From NCBI GenBank assembly GCA_017547845.1, contig JAFYNZ010000051.1, positions 1 through 64,000 on the forward strand: 64,000 nt of DNA. The letters run 5' to 3'. This document shows, piece after piece, positions 46,900 through 56,300 of this stretch (positions within the stretch are counted from its first letter, which is position 1; the number at the start of each line of letters is the position of its first letter). The notes beneath the pieces were generated by a model. The model did not search any database. It saw only the letters and a program-made list of their open reading frames with translations, and had not been told where the DNA came from. The position numbers and the translations under genes are program-made. This DNA comes from Muribaculaceae bacterium (lineage in GTDB: Bacteria > Bacteroidota > Bacteroidia > Bacteroidales > Muribaculaceae).

Positions 46900-46960
46900 C
46901 AGAATATAAATATTTTGTCTATTATACGATTTTTCAAGCAAAGTTCATTATATTTGCACT

Positions 46961-48034
46961 ATGAAACAAGATATAGGAATGTATGAGATAAGCAATACCG
47001 ATGATATTTTCAAAGATGCACAAAATATCGTCGAGCAAACTCGCAACTATGCATATCAAGCCGTTAATATTGCTATGATTCAACGCAATTGGCTATTGGG
47101 TAAGCGTATTGCTGACGAAGAGCTACAGGGAGAGAATCGAGCAGAATACGGCAAAGAAGTTATCAATAGACTTGCAAATCATCTCACAAATCTTTATGGT
47201 AAAGGATTCTCAAAAAGCAATCTATATCAATTTGTTCAGTTTTACAAATACTTCCCTGAGATTTTCCACTCGCTGGGTGGAAAATCATTTACGCTCTCTT
47301 GGACTCATTACAGAACATTACTTAGGGTGACAGACAAAAAAGCGAGAGAATGGTATTTGCAAGAGTCTGAAGACGAGATGTGGAGTGTAAGGACTCTTGA
47401 CAGAAATATTGCATCTCAATATTATTATCGCCTATTACAGTCTCAAAATAAGCAAGAAGTGAAAGATGAGATGAAAGATATTACTACACCACTTCAACAA
47501 GACAACTTAGAATTTATTAAAAATCCGGTTGTTGCAGAATTCTTGGGACTATCACCTAATGCAGATTTCTCAGAGACCAAATTAGAATCATCCATCATCA
47601 GTCACATTCAAAAATTTGTAATGGAATTAGGCAAAGGATATGCTTTTGTTGCCAGACAACAGCACATCAAAACCGATGTGGGTGACTACTTCATAGATTT
47701 AGTATTTTACAACTACATTCTTAAATGCTTTCTACTTATTGACCTTAAGACATCTAGAATTACACATCAGGATGTTGGACAAATGGATATGTATGTGCGA
47801 ATGTACGACAACCTTAAGCGAACAGAAGGCGATAACCCCACCATCGGACTAATCCTTTGCTCCGAAACAAGCAAAGACATGGCTCGATATTCAGTACTAC
47901 ACGACAACGAACGATTGTTCCAAGCACGCTATTTAACATTTCTTCCTTCAATAGAACAACTGAAAGAAGAAATTGAACTGCAAAAGGAAATATTCCAATT
48001 GCAACAAAGTAATGACGCACCGACCAAACAATAA
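46961..48034 (+). CDS. DUF1016 (YhcG-type) PDDEXK nuclease-domain protein, copy 2
   Basis: 357 aa. The N-terminal DUF1016 domain (about 15-190; IAMIQRNWLLGKRIADEEL, YGKGFSKSNLYQFVQFYK) precedes a C-terminal PD-(D/E)xK fold with Asp246 and Asp261-Leu-Lys263. Here Asp replaces the usual Glu, and activity should still be possible. It is clearly divergent from the copy at 23226 and has no internal repeat. TATATTTG at 46949-46956 ends 4 nt before the ATG, so transcription from it would be leaderless or would use the Met at 46979. It is AT-rich relative to its neighbours, suggesting transfer. Confidence 0.87.
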   Translation: MKQDIGMYEISNTDDIFKDAQNIVEQTRNYAYQAVNIAMIQRNWLLGKRIADEELQGENRAEYGKEVINRLANHLTNLYGKGFSKSNLYQFVQFYKYFPEIFHSLGGKSFTLSWTHYRTLLRVTDKKAREWYLQESEDEMWSVRTLDRNIASQYYYRLLQSQNKQEVKDEMKDITTPLQQDNLEFIKNPVVAEFLGLSPNADFSETKLESSIISHIQKFVMELGKGYAFVARQQHIKTDVGDYFIDLVFYNYILKCFLLIDLKTSRITHQDVGQMDMYVRMYDNLKRTEGDNPTIGLILCSETSKDMARYSVLHDNERLFQARYLTFLPSIEQLKEEIELQKEIFQLQQSNDAPTKQ

Positions 48035-48123
48035 TCAATGCAATTAATATCCTACCATGTAAACAAAAATATATTATTTGCTTCGGACACATAACATCAA
48101 TTACCATTTATCCCCTATCTGCT

Positions 48124-49299
48124 ATGGAAACAAAGCTGTGGAACAAAAACTTCATACTTGCGTGCATCGGCAACTTCCTGATGTTTTTCTCATTCTATCT
48201 GCTTGTGCCGATTCTGCCCATCTATCTCGATGAGACATTTGACGCATCAAAGTCTGCCATCGGTGCTATCCTGTCGCTCTACGCACTCACGGCGCTGATG
48301 ATACGCCCATTCAGTGGCTACATCGTCGACAGTTTCCCACGAAAAACGGTGCTGATGGTCTGCTACTTCGCATTCTTCATCTTCTTTGCCGGCTACATCG
48401 CAGCGGGCACACTACTATTGTTCACCATAGTCCGAAGTCTGCACGGCTTCAGCTTTGGCTCCGTATCGGTCGCAAGCACCACCATAGCCATCGACGTCAT
48501 GCCGGCAGAAAAACGCGGCAGCGGCATTGCCTACTATGGCGTGGCCAACAATCTCGCAATGTGCATCGGTCCGATGCTGACAATGTACATGCACCAATAT
48601 CACATCGCCTACAACATCATCTTCCTCCTTGCACTCATAGCTTGCGGACTCGGATTTGTCACTATCTGCTTGATTAAAGCACCCCAACGAGAGACACTCC
48701 CCGACCGCAAAGCCCTGTCGCTCGACCGATTCTGGCTCAAATCGGCATGGCGCGAAAGCTTCAACCTCATCTTCATATCATTCTCCTACGGATTGCTCAC
48801 CACCTTCCTCGCCATCTATGGCAAGGAAGAACTCGGCATCGAGGGTGGCTCGGGCACTTTCTTCCTGCTCTTTGCCATAGGCATCATCATCTCACGCTTG
48901 TTTGCATCCCATTGGATTAACCGTGGCTACATCACAGGCAACATCACTGTCGGCACATCAATACTGCTTGTCGGCTACCTCATCTTCACCTTCATCACAT
49001 CGCCTGCCGGCTACTACTCCTCGGCCGCAATCATCGGCTTGGGACAAGGCATGTTCCTGCCGGCATGTCAGACCATATTCATCAACCTTGCCCCCAACTC
49101 ACAGCGAGGCACAGCCAACTCCACCTACCTCACATCGTGGGACATCGGTGCCGGCTTGGGCATCACCCTCGGTGGCGTAATCGTCGACCATTTCGGCTAC
49201 ACGGCAGCCTTCGGCTCAGCCGCCATCTCCGTAACCATCGGCCTGCTACTCTTCCAGCTCATCACCGCCCGCCACTTCCACCGCGCCCGCCTCCGCTAA
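48124..49299 (+). CDS. Major facilitator superfamily transporter
   Basis: 391 aa with 12 predicted membrane segments. The conserved loop 2-3 motif is present in modified form (GYIVDSFPRKTVLM). The overall pattern resembles drug/sugar-phosphate MFS exporters (GFSFGSVSVASTTIAIDVMPAEKRGSG). The substrate is unknown. Single gene, codon use like the core genome. Confidence 0.87.
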   Translation: METKLWNKNFILACIGNFLMFFSFYLLVPILPIYLDETFDASKSAIGAILSLYALTALMIRPFSGYIVDSFPRKTVLMVCYFAFFIFFAGYIAAGTLLLFTIVRSLHGFSFGSVSVASTTIAIDVMPAEKRGSGIAYYGVANNLAMCIGPMLTMYMHQYHIAYNIIFLLALIACGLGFVTICLIKAPQRETLPDRKALSLDRFWLKSAWRESFNLIFISFSYGLLTTFLAIYGKEELGIEGGSGTFFLLFAIGIIISRLFASHWINRGYITGNITVGTSILLVGYLIFTFITSPAGYYSSAAIIGLGQGMFLPACQTIFINLAPNSQRGTANSTYLTSWDIGAGLGITLGGVIVDHFGYTAAFGSAAISVTIGLLLFQLITARHFHRARLR

Positions 49300-49363
49300 T
49301 CTCCACCTTCAGAAAGATATCATCATAAAAAGCACAATTGCAACCTATAAACGAAATTACGAA

Positions 49364-49753
49364 ATGAAAATCGAAACAGGAACATATATCTTTGAGTGCC
49401 ATACAATGCCTTGGACAGATATAGACCTTGGTCTTCCCGTCGGAGGTAATTACATAGAAATAGCTATCGAGTTAACCGATGATGACATTAACTCTATTAA
49501 GGAGATGTTTCATTGGGCGTGGGACAACAATTGGTTTGAGCATTCTGTATCAGAAACCATTTGCACTCAACTACTCCTAAAGCACAATTATCAACTATAT
49601 GAAAAGGTGCAATTAAAAGCCCACAACGCATTCTGCGAAGCGCATCCAAATTGCGAAAATGCAGTCGACTTTGGAGTCTATGAAATATTCCCACCTGATG
49701 AAATTCAAGATTTCGCTCGCAACACTTATAAACCAAGCGAACATCGTGATTAA
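49364..49753 (+). CDS. Hypothetical protein, 129 aa
   Basis: I do not recognise the family. It is soluble, acidic, mixed alpha/beta, and rich in Trp and His near the middle (MFHWAWDNNWFEH), with a C-terminal region VDFGVYEIFPPDEIQDFARNTY. No signal peptide. It starts 64 nt after the MFS gene and may be read from its transcript. More AT-rich than the neighbours. Confidence 0.65.
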   Translation: MKIETGTYIFECHTMPWTDIDLGLPVGGNYIEIAIELTDDDINSIKEMFHWAWDNNWFEHSVSETICTQLLLKHNYQLYEKVQLKAHNAFCEAHPNCENAVDFGVYEIFPPDEIQDFARNTYKPSEHRD

Positions 49754-49871
49754 GAATCAAAACATTTGATGCTCGATAAAAACAGATAGATGCATCATTT
49801 TAGGAGCAATAGAGATTATCCACATAGATATAATCCATTCGGTGTAAATTCCGTGTGATAAGCAGGTACGA

Positions 49872-49902
49872 AAAATGGCGGGAGCTTCGCTCTCGCCATT
49901 TT
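49872..49902. terminator. Bidirectional terminator between the 129-aa gene and the CoA-transferase
   Basis: 14-bp stem (left arm AAAATGGCGGGAGC, right arm GCTCTCGCCATTTT, one G-T pair, loop TTC). The minus strand reads out into five T, and the plus strand into TTTT. Best suited to end the minus-strand gene. The rest of 49754-49978 holds nothing I can name. Confidence 0.8.
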
Positions 49903-49978
49903 AAGGTTTATTGAATTAGCTAATATATATGTTTTACTATATATAATGCGTTTTTGGGAATGCTGACCGATGTCTGCA

Positions 49979-51475
49979 TTATACATACTTAGCGAAGTCT
50001 GCTTGGAGCATGTCGCCAGTCTCTTGGAGAGCTTGGTGGAGCGCAAACGCAGCCTTGAGGGTGTGAGGTGTGTGACCGATGCCCTTAGCAAGCTTGAGGT
50101 AGTCCCACATGAGCTCTTTGTAGAGTGGGTGAACACAGTTTTCGATGATGCATTCTGCGCGTTGACGTGGGTCTTTACCGCGAAGGTCGGCAACACCTTG
50201 TTCTGTAACGAGGATCTTAACTGAGTGTTCGCTGTGGTCAACGTGTGATACCATAGGAACGATAGTTGAGATCTTACCTTCTTTCTGGATTGATGGGCAA
50301 GAGAAGATAGAAAGGTAGGCGTTGCGGCTGAAGTCAGCAGAACCACCGATACCGTTCATCATCTTGCTACCGAGAACGTGAGTAGAGTTGACGTTACCGA
50401 AGATGTCGGCTTCGAGAGCAGTGTTCATAGCGATAAGACCGAGACGACGCACCACTTCAGGGTGGTTAGAGATTTCGCCCGGACGCATGAGGATCTTGTC
50501 GCGGAAGAAGTCGATGTTGTCCATGAAGTCGAGCATAGCGCCGTCACTGAATGTGAGTGCACAAGTAGAAGCAAACTTACACTTGCCTTGCTTCATGAGG
50601 TCCATCACAGCGTCTTGGATTACTTCAGTGTACATTACGAATTCAGGGATGTCTGGGTTTTCGCCCAAGCCGTAAAGCACAGCGTTAGCAACGTTGCCCA
50701 CGCCTGATTGAACAGGGAGGAATTCTTTAGGAATCTTACCGAGGCGGAGTTGTTCTGCGAGGAATTTGCAGACGTTGTCACCGATCTTCTGAGTCACTTC
50801 GTCAGGCGCTGTGAAAGGCTTGATGCTTTCAGAAGCGTTAGATGGAACTACACCGATGATTTTTTTCGGATCGATTTTGAGAACTGTACTACCGATTCGA
50901 TCGTTTGGCTTATAGATAGGAATTTCACGACGGTGAGGAGGATCAGCCAACAAGTAGTTGTCGTGGAATCCGCGGAATGATGTGCGATAGTAAGAAGAGT
51001 ATTCGATGATGATCTTCTTAGCCATTTGAGCAATGGTAGGAGTCATACCCATACCTGCACCGAGAATGATTTCGCCGCTTGGGCTCATTTCGGTAGCTTC
51101 AATCACAGCCACGTCGATATCGCCATAGAAACCATAGCGAAGGTCTTGTGAGATGTGAGAGAGGTGGGTGTCGAAATAGTTCATCTTCTGCGCATTGGCA
51201 AGTTTGCGCGCGTCACCATGACCTTGGTAAGGCGTACGAACACCGATAGCCTCTGCACGAGACAATTCGCCGTCCACGTAGTCGTTAGTACTAGCACCTG
51301 TGTAAAGGTTTACTTTGAAAGGCTCGCCTTTCGCATGGAGTTCTTTAGCACGTTCTGCCAAAGCAACAGTTACAACTTTAGGTGTTCCTGATGCTGTGAA
51401 GCCTGAAAAACCAAGATTGTCTCCATTTTGAATGATACTCGCAGCCTCTTCAGCTGTAATAAATGGGATACTCAT
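49979..51475 (-). CDS. Acetyl-CoA hydrolase/transferase family, probably succinate:acetate CoA-transferase
   Basis: 498 aa from the Met at 51475 (MSIPFITAEEAASII). The frame opens 12 codons earlier, but only in the promoter. Family marks: PSGEIILGAGMGMTPTIAQMAK, the catalytic Glu in EFVMYTEVIQDA, GNVNSTH, and GIGGSADF. Enzymes of this type move CoA between succinyl-CoA or acetyl-CoA and free acids, a central step in succinate/propionate-type fermentation of Bacteroidales. It is divergent from miaB with overlapping control regions. Confidence 0.9.
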   Translation of the reverse strand: MSIPFITAEEAASIIQNGDNLGFSGFTASGTPKVVTVALAERAKELHAKGEPFKVNLYTGASTNDYVDGELSRAEAIGVRTPYQGHGDARKLANAQKMNYFDTHLSHISQDLRYGFYGDIDVAVIEATEMSPSGEIILGAGMGMTPTIAQMAKKIIIEYSSYYRTSFRGFHDNYLLADPPHRREIPIYKPNDRIGSTVLKIDPKKIIGVVPSNASESIKPFTAPDEVTQKIGDNVCKFLAEQLRLGKIPKEFLPVQSGVGNVANAVLYGLGENPDIPEFVMYTEVIQDAVMDLMKQGKCKFASTCALTFSDGAMLDFMDNIDFFRDKILMRPGEISNHPEVVRRLGLIAMNTALEADIFGNVNSTHVLGSKMMNGIGGSADFSRNAYLSIFSCPSIQKEGKISTIVPMVSHVDHSEHSVKILVTEQGVADLRGKDPRQRAECIIENCVHPLYKELMWDYLKLAKGIGHTPHTLKAAFALHQALQETGDMLQADFAKYV

Positions 51476-51506
51476 TTGTAACGTTAAGATTTTAGTGGTA
51501 AATTTG
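51476..51506 (+). promoter_or_regulatory. Promoter of miaB
   Basis: TTG 51476-51478, a 20-nt spacer, TAAATTTG 51499-51506, 36 nt before the ATG at 51543. The TTG lies directly next to the start codon of the divergent CoA-transferase. A minus-strand TAATTTTG (51516-51509) would serve that gene. Confidence 0.7.
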
Positions 51507-51542
51507 CACAAAATTAATTATTTAATTCGACATAGACTAAAA

Positions 51543-52913
51543 ATGAAGCCAATTTTTTTAAAAGAAGACGATAAAAACTGCACAATCGACAAAAAGGTGC
51601 GTATCGAGACCTATGGTTGTCAGATGAATGTTGCCGATTCCGAGGTGGTGGCTACCATGATGGAGATGGCAGGTTACTCTTTGACGGAAGATGACGAAAT
51701 GGCATCTGCCGTGCTTCTCAACACTTGCTCCATCCGCGACAATGCCGAGCAGAAGATTTACGGACGCATCTCCTATTGGAACTCGTTGCGTCGCAAGTTG
51801 GGACGCCACATCATCATCGGCGTTATCGGCTGCATGGCAGAGCGTCTGAAGGAGGAGCTTATCAACGATTACGGCGTCGACCTTGTAGCCGGCCCTGACT
51901 CTTACCTTGACATTCCCAACCTTGTCGCTGCGGCTGAGACAGGCCACAAGGCTATCAACATCAACCTATCGACCACTGAGACCTATCGCGACATTATCCC
52001 CAAACGTATCGGCACAACCAATATCAGCGGCTACATCTCCATCATGCGTGGCTGCAACAACTTCTGCTCTTATTGCATCGTGCCATACACTCGCGGTCGC
52101 GAACGCAGCCGTGAGCCACAAAGCATTCTCAACGAGCTTGCCGACCTTCGCGCTCGCGGATTCAAAGAGGCTATCTTGCTGGGACAGAACGTGAACAGCT
52201 ATCGTTTCGAAGCCGAGAATGGCGAGGTGACCGACTTTACGGCACTGCTTGAGTTGGTGGCACAAGCTACTCCCGACATGCGCATTCGCTACACCACATC
52301 TCACCCTAAGGACATGACCGACGAGACTATCGAGATGATGGCCAAGTACCCTAACATCGCTAAGCATATCCACCTCCCGGTGCAAAGTGGCAGCAACAGC
52401 GTACTTAAGGCGATGAATCGCCGCTACACTCGCGAATGGTATCTCGACCGCATCGCCGCTATCCGTCGCATAATCCCTGATTGCGGTATCTCGACCGATA
52501 TGTTCACCGGCTTCCATGACGAAAGCGAAGAGGATTTCCAACTCACGCTCGACCTCATGCGCGAAGTGGGCTTCGACTCATCGTTCATGTTCAAATACTC
52601 AGAGCGACCGGGCACTTACGCTTCAAAGCATCTGCCTGACAACGTGTCGGAAGAGATTAAGATTGAGCGACTTAATCGCATGATCGACCTTCAAAACGAG
52701 TTGTCCAACCAGAGCAATCAGAACGATATCGGCAAGACATTTGAAGTGCTCATCGAGGGCGTATCGAAGCGTTCGAAAGAAGACCTATTCGGCCGTACAT
52801 CGCAAAACAAAGTGGCAGTCTTCAAGCGTGGCGACCATCGTCCGGGCGAATTTGTCAAAGTCAAAATCAACTCGGCATCATCAGCCACCCTCCTTGGCGA
52901 AATCGTCGAATAA
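51543..52913 (+). CDS. miaB: tRNA-2-methylthio-N6-dimethylallyladenosine synthase
   Basis: 457 aa from the Met at 51543. An open frame extends back to 51432, but that part lies over the CoA-transferase start. The N-terminal UPF0004 domain holds the auxiliary cluster Cys26, Cys62 and Cys97. The radical-SAM cluster is Cys171, Cys175, Cys178 (CNNFCSYC). The C-terminal TRAM domain is about 390-457. It adds the methylthio group at A37 of tRNAs reading UNN codons. A terminator follows closely. Confidence 0.95.
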   Translation: MKPIFLKEDDKNCTIDKKVRIETYGCQMNVADSEVVATMMEMAGYSLTEDDEMASAVLLNTCSIRDNAEQKIYGRISYWNSLRRKLGRHIIIGVIGCMAERLKEELINDYGVDLVAGPDSYLDIPNLVAAAETGHKAININLSTTETYRDIIPKRIGTTNISGYISIMRGCNNFCSYCIVPYTRGRERSREPQSILNELADLRARGFKEAILLGQNVNSYRFEAENGEVTDFTALLELVAQATPDMRIRYTTSHPKDMTDETIEMMAKYPNIAKHIHLPVQSGSNSVLKAMNRRYTREWYLDRIAAIRRIIPDCGISTDMFTGFHDESEEDFQLTLDLMREVGFDSSFMFKYSERPGTYASKHLPDNVSEEIKIERLNRMIDLQNELSNQSNQNDIGKTFEVLIEGVSKRSKEDLFGRTSQNKVAVFKRGDHRPGEFVKVKINSASSATLLGEIVE

Positions 52914-52943
52914 CCCCAATTAGACATTTATACAACTCATTGT

Positions 52944-52986
52944 AATAGGGAGCTGCCAATAAAAGACAGCACCCTATTTCTTTTTT
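52944..52986 (+). terminator. Intrinsic terminator of miaB
   Basis: Stem AATAGGG-GCTG / CAGC-CCCTATT with one A-A mismatch, followed by TTCTTTTTT (52977-52986). It is 31 nt after the stop. Confidence 0.9.
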
Positions 52987-53072
52987 GCCATTTTTATTAT
53001 TAATTAAATGAGTAACGGGTCGGAGTATGGTTAATAAGGTTTAAATATTGGGTGGGGTTGCTGATTTTTTTG

Positions 53073-53338
53073 TAATTTTGCAAGTTGGAACTATCACGAA
53101 GTGATATCCGAAGAGCGACGGATGAAGTAAGCATCAAAACTGTGAGTAAAAATTGATGGTTATAGTCCACAGAAACAGCGACTAAAATGACGATCCGAAG
53201 TCGCAGAAAACTGCGAGCGAAGATTGACAGTCAAAAGTCGCATAAACGGCAGCTAAAAAAACTGCCAGACTGCAAAAGCAGAGGCAGAAAGTGGCTGTCG
53301 ACAAAGGTAATGAGCAGAAAAATAAGAAATAACGAAAT
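53073..53338 (+). promoter_or_regulatory. Long structured leader of the DUF2723 operon
   Basis: TAATTTTG (53073-53080) fits a -7 element. A TTG at 53048-53050 is 22 nt upstream, slightly long. The 250-nt leader has a chain of short hairpins with A-rich loops: TATCAC/GTGATA, ATCCG/CGGAT, CTGTG/CACAG, GCGAC/GTCGC, GCAG/CTGC and GGCAG/CTGCC. It also has a diverged direct repeat of period 71 nt. It may be an RNA regulator or a source of small RNA. No known riboswitch is recognised. Confidence 0.5.
53136..53277 (+). repeat. Diverged 71-nt direct repeat in the leader
   Basis: Copies at about 53136-53206 and 53207-53277 begin AAAACTGTGAG and AAAACTGCGAG and share most positions over the first 55 nt (for example ATTGATGGT / ATTGACAGT). 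A partial third match, TGA-ATCCGAAG, occurs near 53103-53112 and 53188-53200. Confidence 0.55.
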
Positions 53339-53342
53339 ATGA
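53187..53342 (+). CDS. Possible small basic protein, 51 aa, coupled to the DUF2723 gene
   Basis: ATG at 53187 opens 51 codons to TGA at 53340-53342, overlapping the next ATG as ATGA. The peptide is about 37% Lys+Arg (MTIRSRRKLRAKIDSQ ... RKIRNNEI) with one Cys and one Trp. The overlap suggests translational coupling. The A-rich repeat leader would also produce Lys-rich codons by chance, so existence as a protein is uncertain. Confidence 0.3.
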   Translation: MTIRSRRKLRAKIDSQKSHKRQLKKLPDCKSRGRKWLSTKVMSRKIRNNEI

Positions 53343-56300
53343 TCACAAGTAAGAAGTACAATCTGATCAATAATGTCGGAGGCTGGGCAATGTTTGTCAT
53401 CGCCTTGGCGACATATTGGTTGACATTGGAGCCTACAGCATCTTATTGGGACTGTGGCGAGTTTATAATCCAAGCAGACAAGTTGGAGATCGGTCACCCA
53501 CCGGGCAACCCTATCTTCATGTTGGCTGCGCGTTTCTTTGCCAACTTTGCAAGCGACGCATCGCAAGTGGCACTTATGGTCAATGCCATGAGTGGTCTGC
53601 TTAGTGCGCTGACTATCTTGCTATTGTTCTGGACCATCACTCACCTTGTGCGTCGCCTCGTGATTAAGGACGGGCAGACAGAGGAGCCTTCGTTGCGTCA
53701 ATACCTTGCGATAATGGGTAGCGGCGTGGTCGGAGCATTGGCCTACGCATGGAGCGACACGTTTTGGTTCTCGGCAGTCGAGGCTGAAGTGTATGCGTTC
53801 TCTTCGTTCTGTACGGCGCTGGTGTTCTGGTTGATACTCAAGTGGGAAAGTCGTGCCGACGAGCCACATTCCGACCGTTATCTGGTGCTTATCGCCTACG
53901 TTATCGGTGTCAGCGTGGCTGTCCACTTGCTCAACTTGCTTTGTATTCCTGCCATCGTGTTGGTGTTTGCATATCGCAAATTCGACAACATGAATCTCAA
54001 GCGTTCGCTCATCGCATTGTTGGCGTCGTTTGGCATCATCGTAGCAGTGCTTTATGGTCTTGTGCCGGGCTTCATCAAGGTGGCATCATGGTTTGAATTG
54101 ATGGCTGTCAACTCTTGGGGCATGAGCTTCAACAGTGGCACAATGATTTATACGGTGCTCACAATCGTTCTCTTCGCATGGTCGATTATTGAGCTTAACC
54201 GACAGCAATCGGCTATGCGTATCCGCATCTCATTGCTTGCAGCTATCGCTATTTCAGGCTTGCTCTTCTTCGGCAGCACGCCATGGATAGGATTGGTGCT
54301 TTTGGCAGTTCTCGCAGGCGTATTGTTCGTCTACTTCAAGAAGAATCTCCCTGTCAGAGTGCTCAACGTCTGCATGTGGAGCATCGCAGTAATCTTCATC
54401 GGCTACTCAAGCTACGCATTGATTCTCATTCGCTCAAATGCCGACACACCGATGAATCAGAACTCGCCCGACAACGTGTTTGCCCTCTCGTCTTACCTCA
54501 ACCGTGAGCAATATGGCGACCGTCCGTTGCTCTATGGCGAGACTCCATATTCAGAGCAACTCAAGGAGACCGCCCAAATCTATGAAAACGGCAATTACTA
54601 TGCTTCATATGCGACTGTAAAGAAGAAAGGTGCGCCTCGTTATGCCAAGGGTATCAGTGGCGCGGTGTCTATCTTCCCAAGTGGATACCCTACAGCCAAC
54701 GACTCACTCAACAACGACCGTCTCGACCGCCGCGGTGGCGACTACTACGCGCTTGCCGACTACAATTACGACATCGAGACGACATCGGAACTCAAGATGC
54801 TCTTCCCTCGTATCTATAGTTCAGCCCACATCCCTCAATACGAATACTGGGCAGGCATGGATAAGTCAAATATGGACTATGAGACAGTGACTGTAATCGA
54901 CGCAGCGACAGGCGAAAGAATCCCTGAAACAGAATACTATTACAACGAAAATGGCGAGCCTGCACAACGTAGCAAGGTGCTCCCTAAGCCAACGTTTGCA
55001 CAAAACCTTCGCTATTTCTTCGACTATCAGATCAACCACATGTACATGCGCTACTTCATGTGGAACTTCGTCGGCCGTCAGAACGACATCTGCAATCAGC
55101 AGGGCGAACTTGATGCCGGCAACTGGATTTCAGGCATTCCATTCATCGACAATGCCCGCCTTGGCGACCAATCGTTGCTCCCTGAAGATTTCGGTAAGGG
55201 CAACAAGGGCCACAACGTCTTCTATATGCTTCCACTCATTCTCGGTCTTATCGGTCTGATTTGGCAAGCGTTTGCAGGACGCCGTGGCATCGAGCATTTC
55301 TGGATAGTGTTCTTCTTGTTCTTCATGACCGGTATCGCTATCGTCATCTACCTCAACCAGACTCCGTCGCAACCACGCGAACGCGACTATGCATTCGCCG
55401 GATCGTTCTACGCATTTGCCATCTGGATTGGTATCGGCGTAGCAGGCTTGTGGCGTACACTGATGTGGCTCATCGAAGCGAAGAAAAACAGCAAGAAAGA
55501 CAATCAGACTGCTGCCAATGATGAAGAACTTCAGCCATCATCTATCGTCGACGAGCCGGAAAGCAAGGCCAAGATGTCGACCTACTGCGCTATCGCGGCT
55601 TGCGTCTTAGGATTGTTTGTCCCATTGCAGATGGTCAGCCAGACATGGGACGACCATGACCGCACCGACCGCACAATGGCTCGCGACTTTGCCATCAACT
55701 ATCTCGAGAGCCTTGAGCCAAACGCTATCGTATTCTGCAACGGCGACAACGACACATTCCCATTGTGGTATGCACAAGAGGTGGAAGGTGTGCGTCCCGA
55801 CGTGAGAATTATCAACCTCTCTTACCTGGCTTCCGACTGGTATGCCAACCAGCAACGCATGCAGGCCTACGACTCTGCACCGGTCGAATTCCTTGCCCAA
55901 CCTAAGGACTACGCCTACGATCGTCTGACTTATGCTCAGATTATCAACCCTATCAATGAGCCGACCGAAGTGCTCGAGTCACTCCGCAGCATCTACGATC
56001 CTAAGTCGGTATATAAATATGGCACAAGTTCACTCATCGAGTTGAAGCACCCTAATATGTATATCCCTGTCGACTCAGCGGCGGTGGTTAAAGCCGGTCT
56101 TGTTTCGGCTGACGATCCGACACTTGTCGACCGCATCGACATCAACTTGACTCAGCAAGGCAAGCAATATCTCACTCAAAGCGAGATTCTCATGCTCGAC
56201 ATCATCGCTACCAACGCTGCAAACGGATGGAAACGCCCTATCTATTGGGCGTCGACCGTGCCTAACTCCTACCACCTCGGTTTGACACCTTACATGAAGA

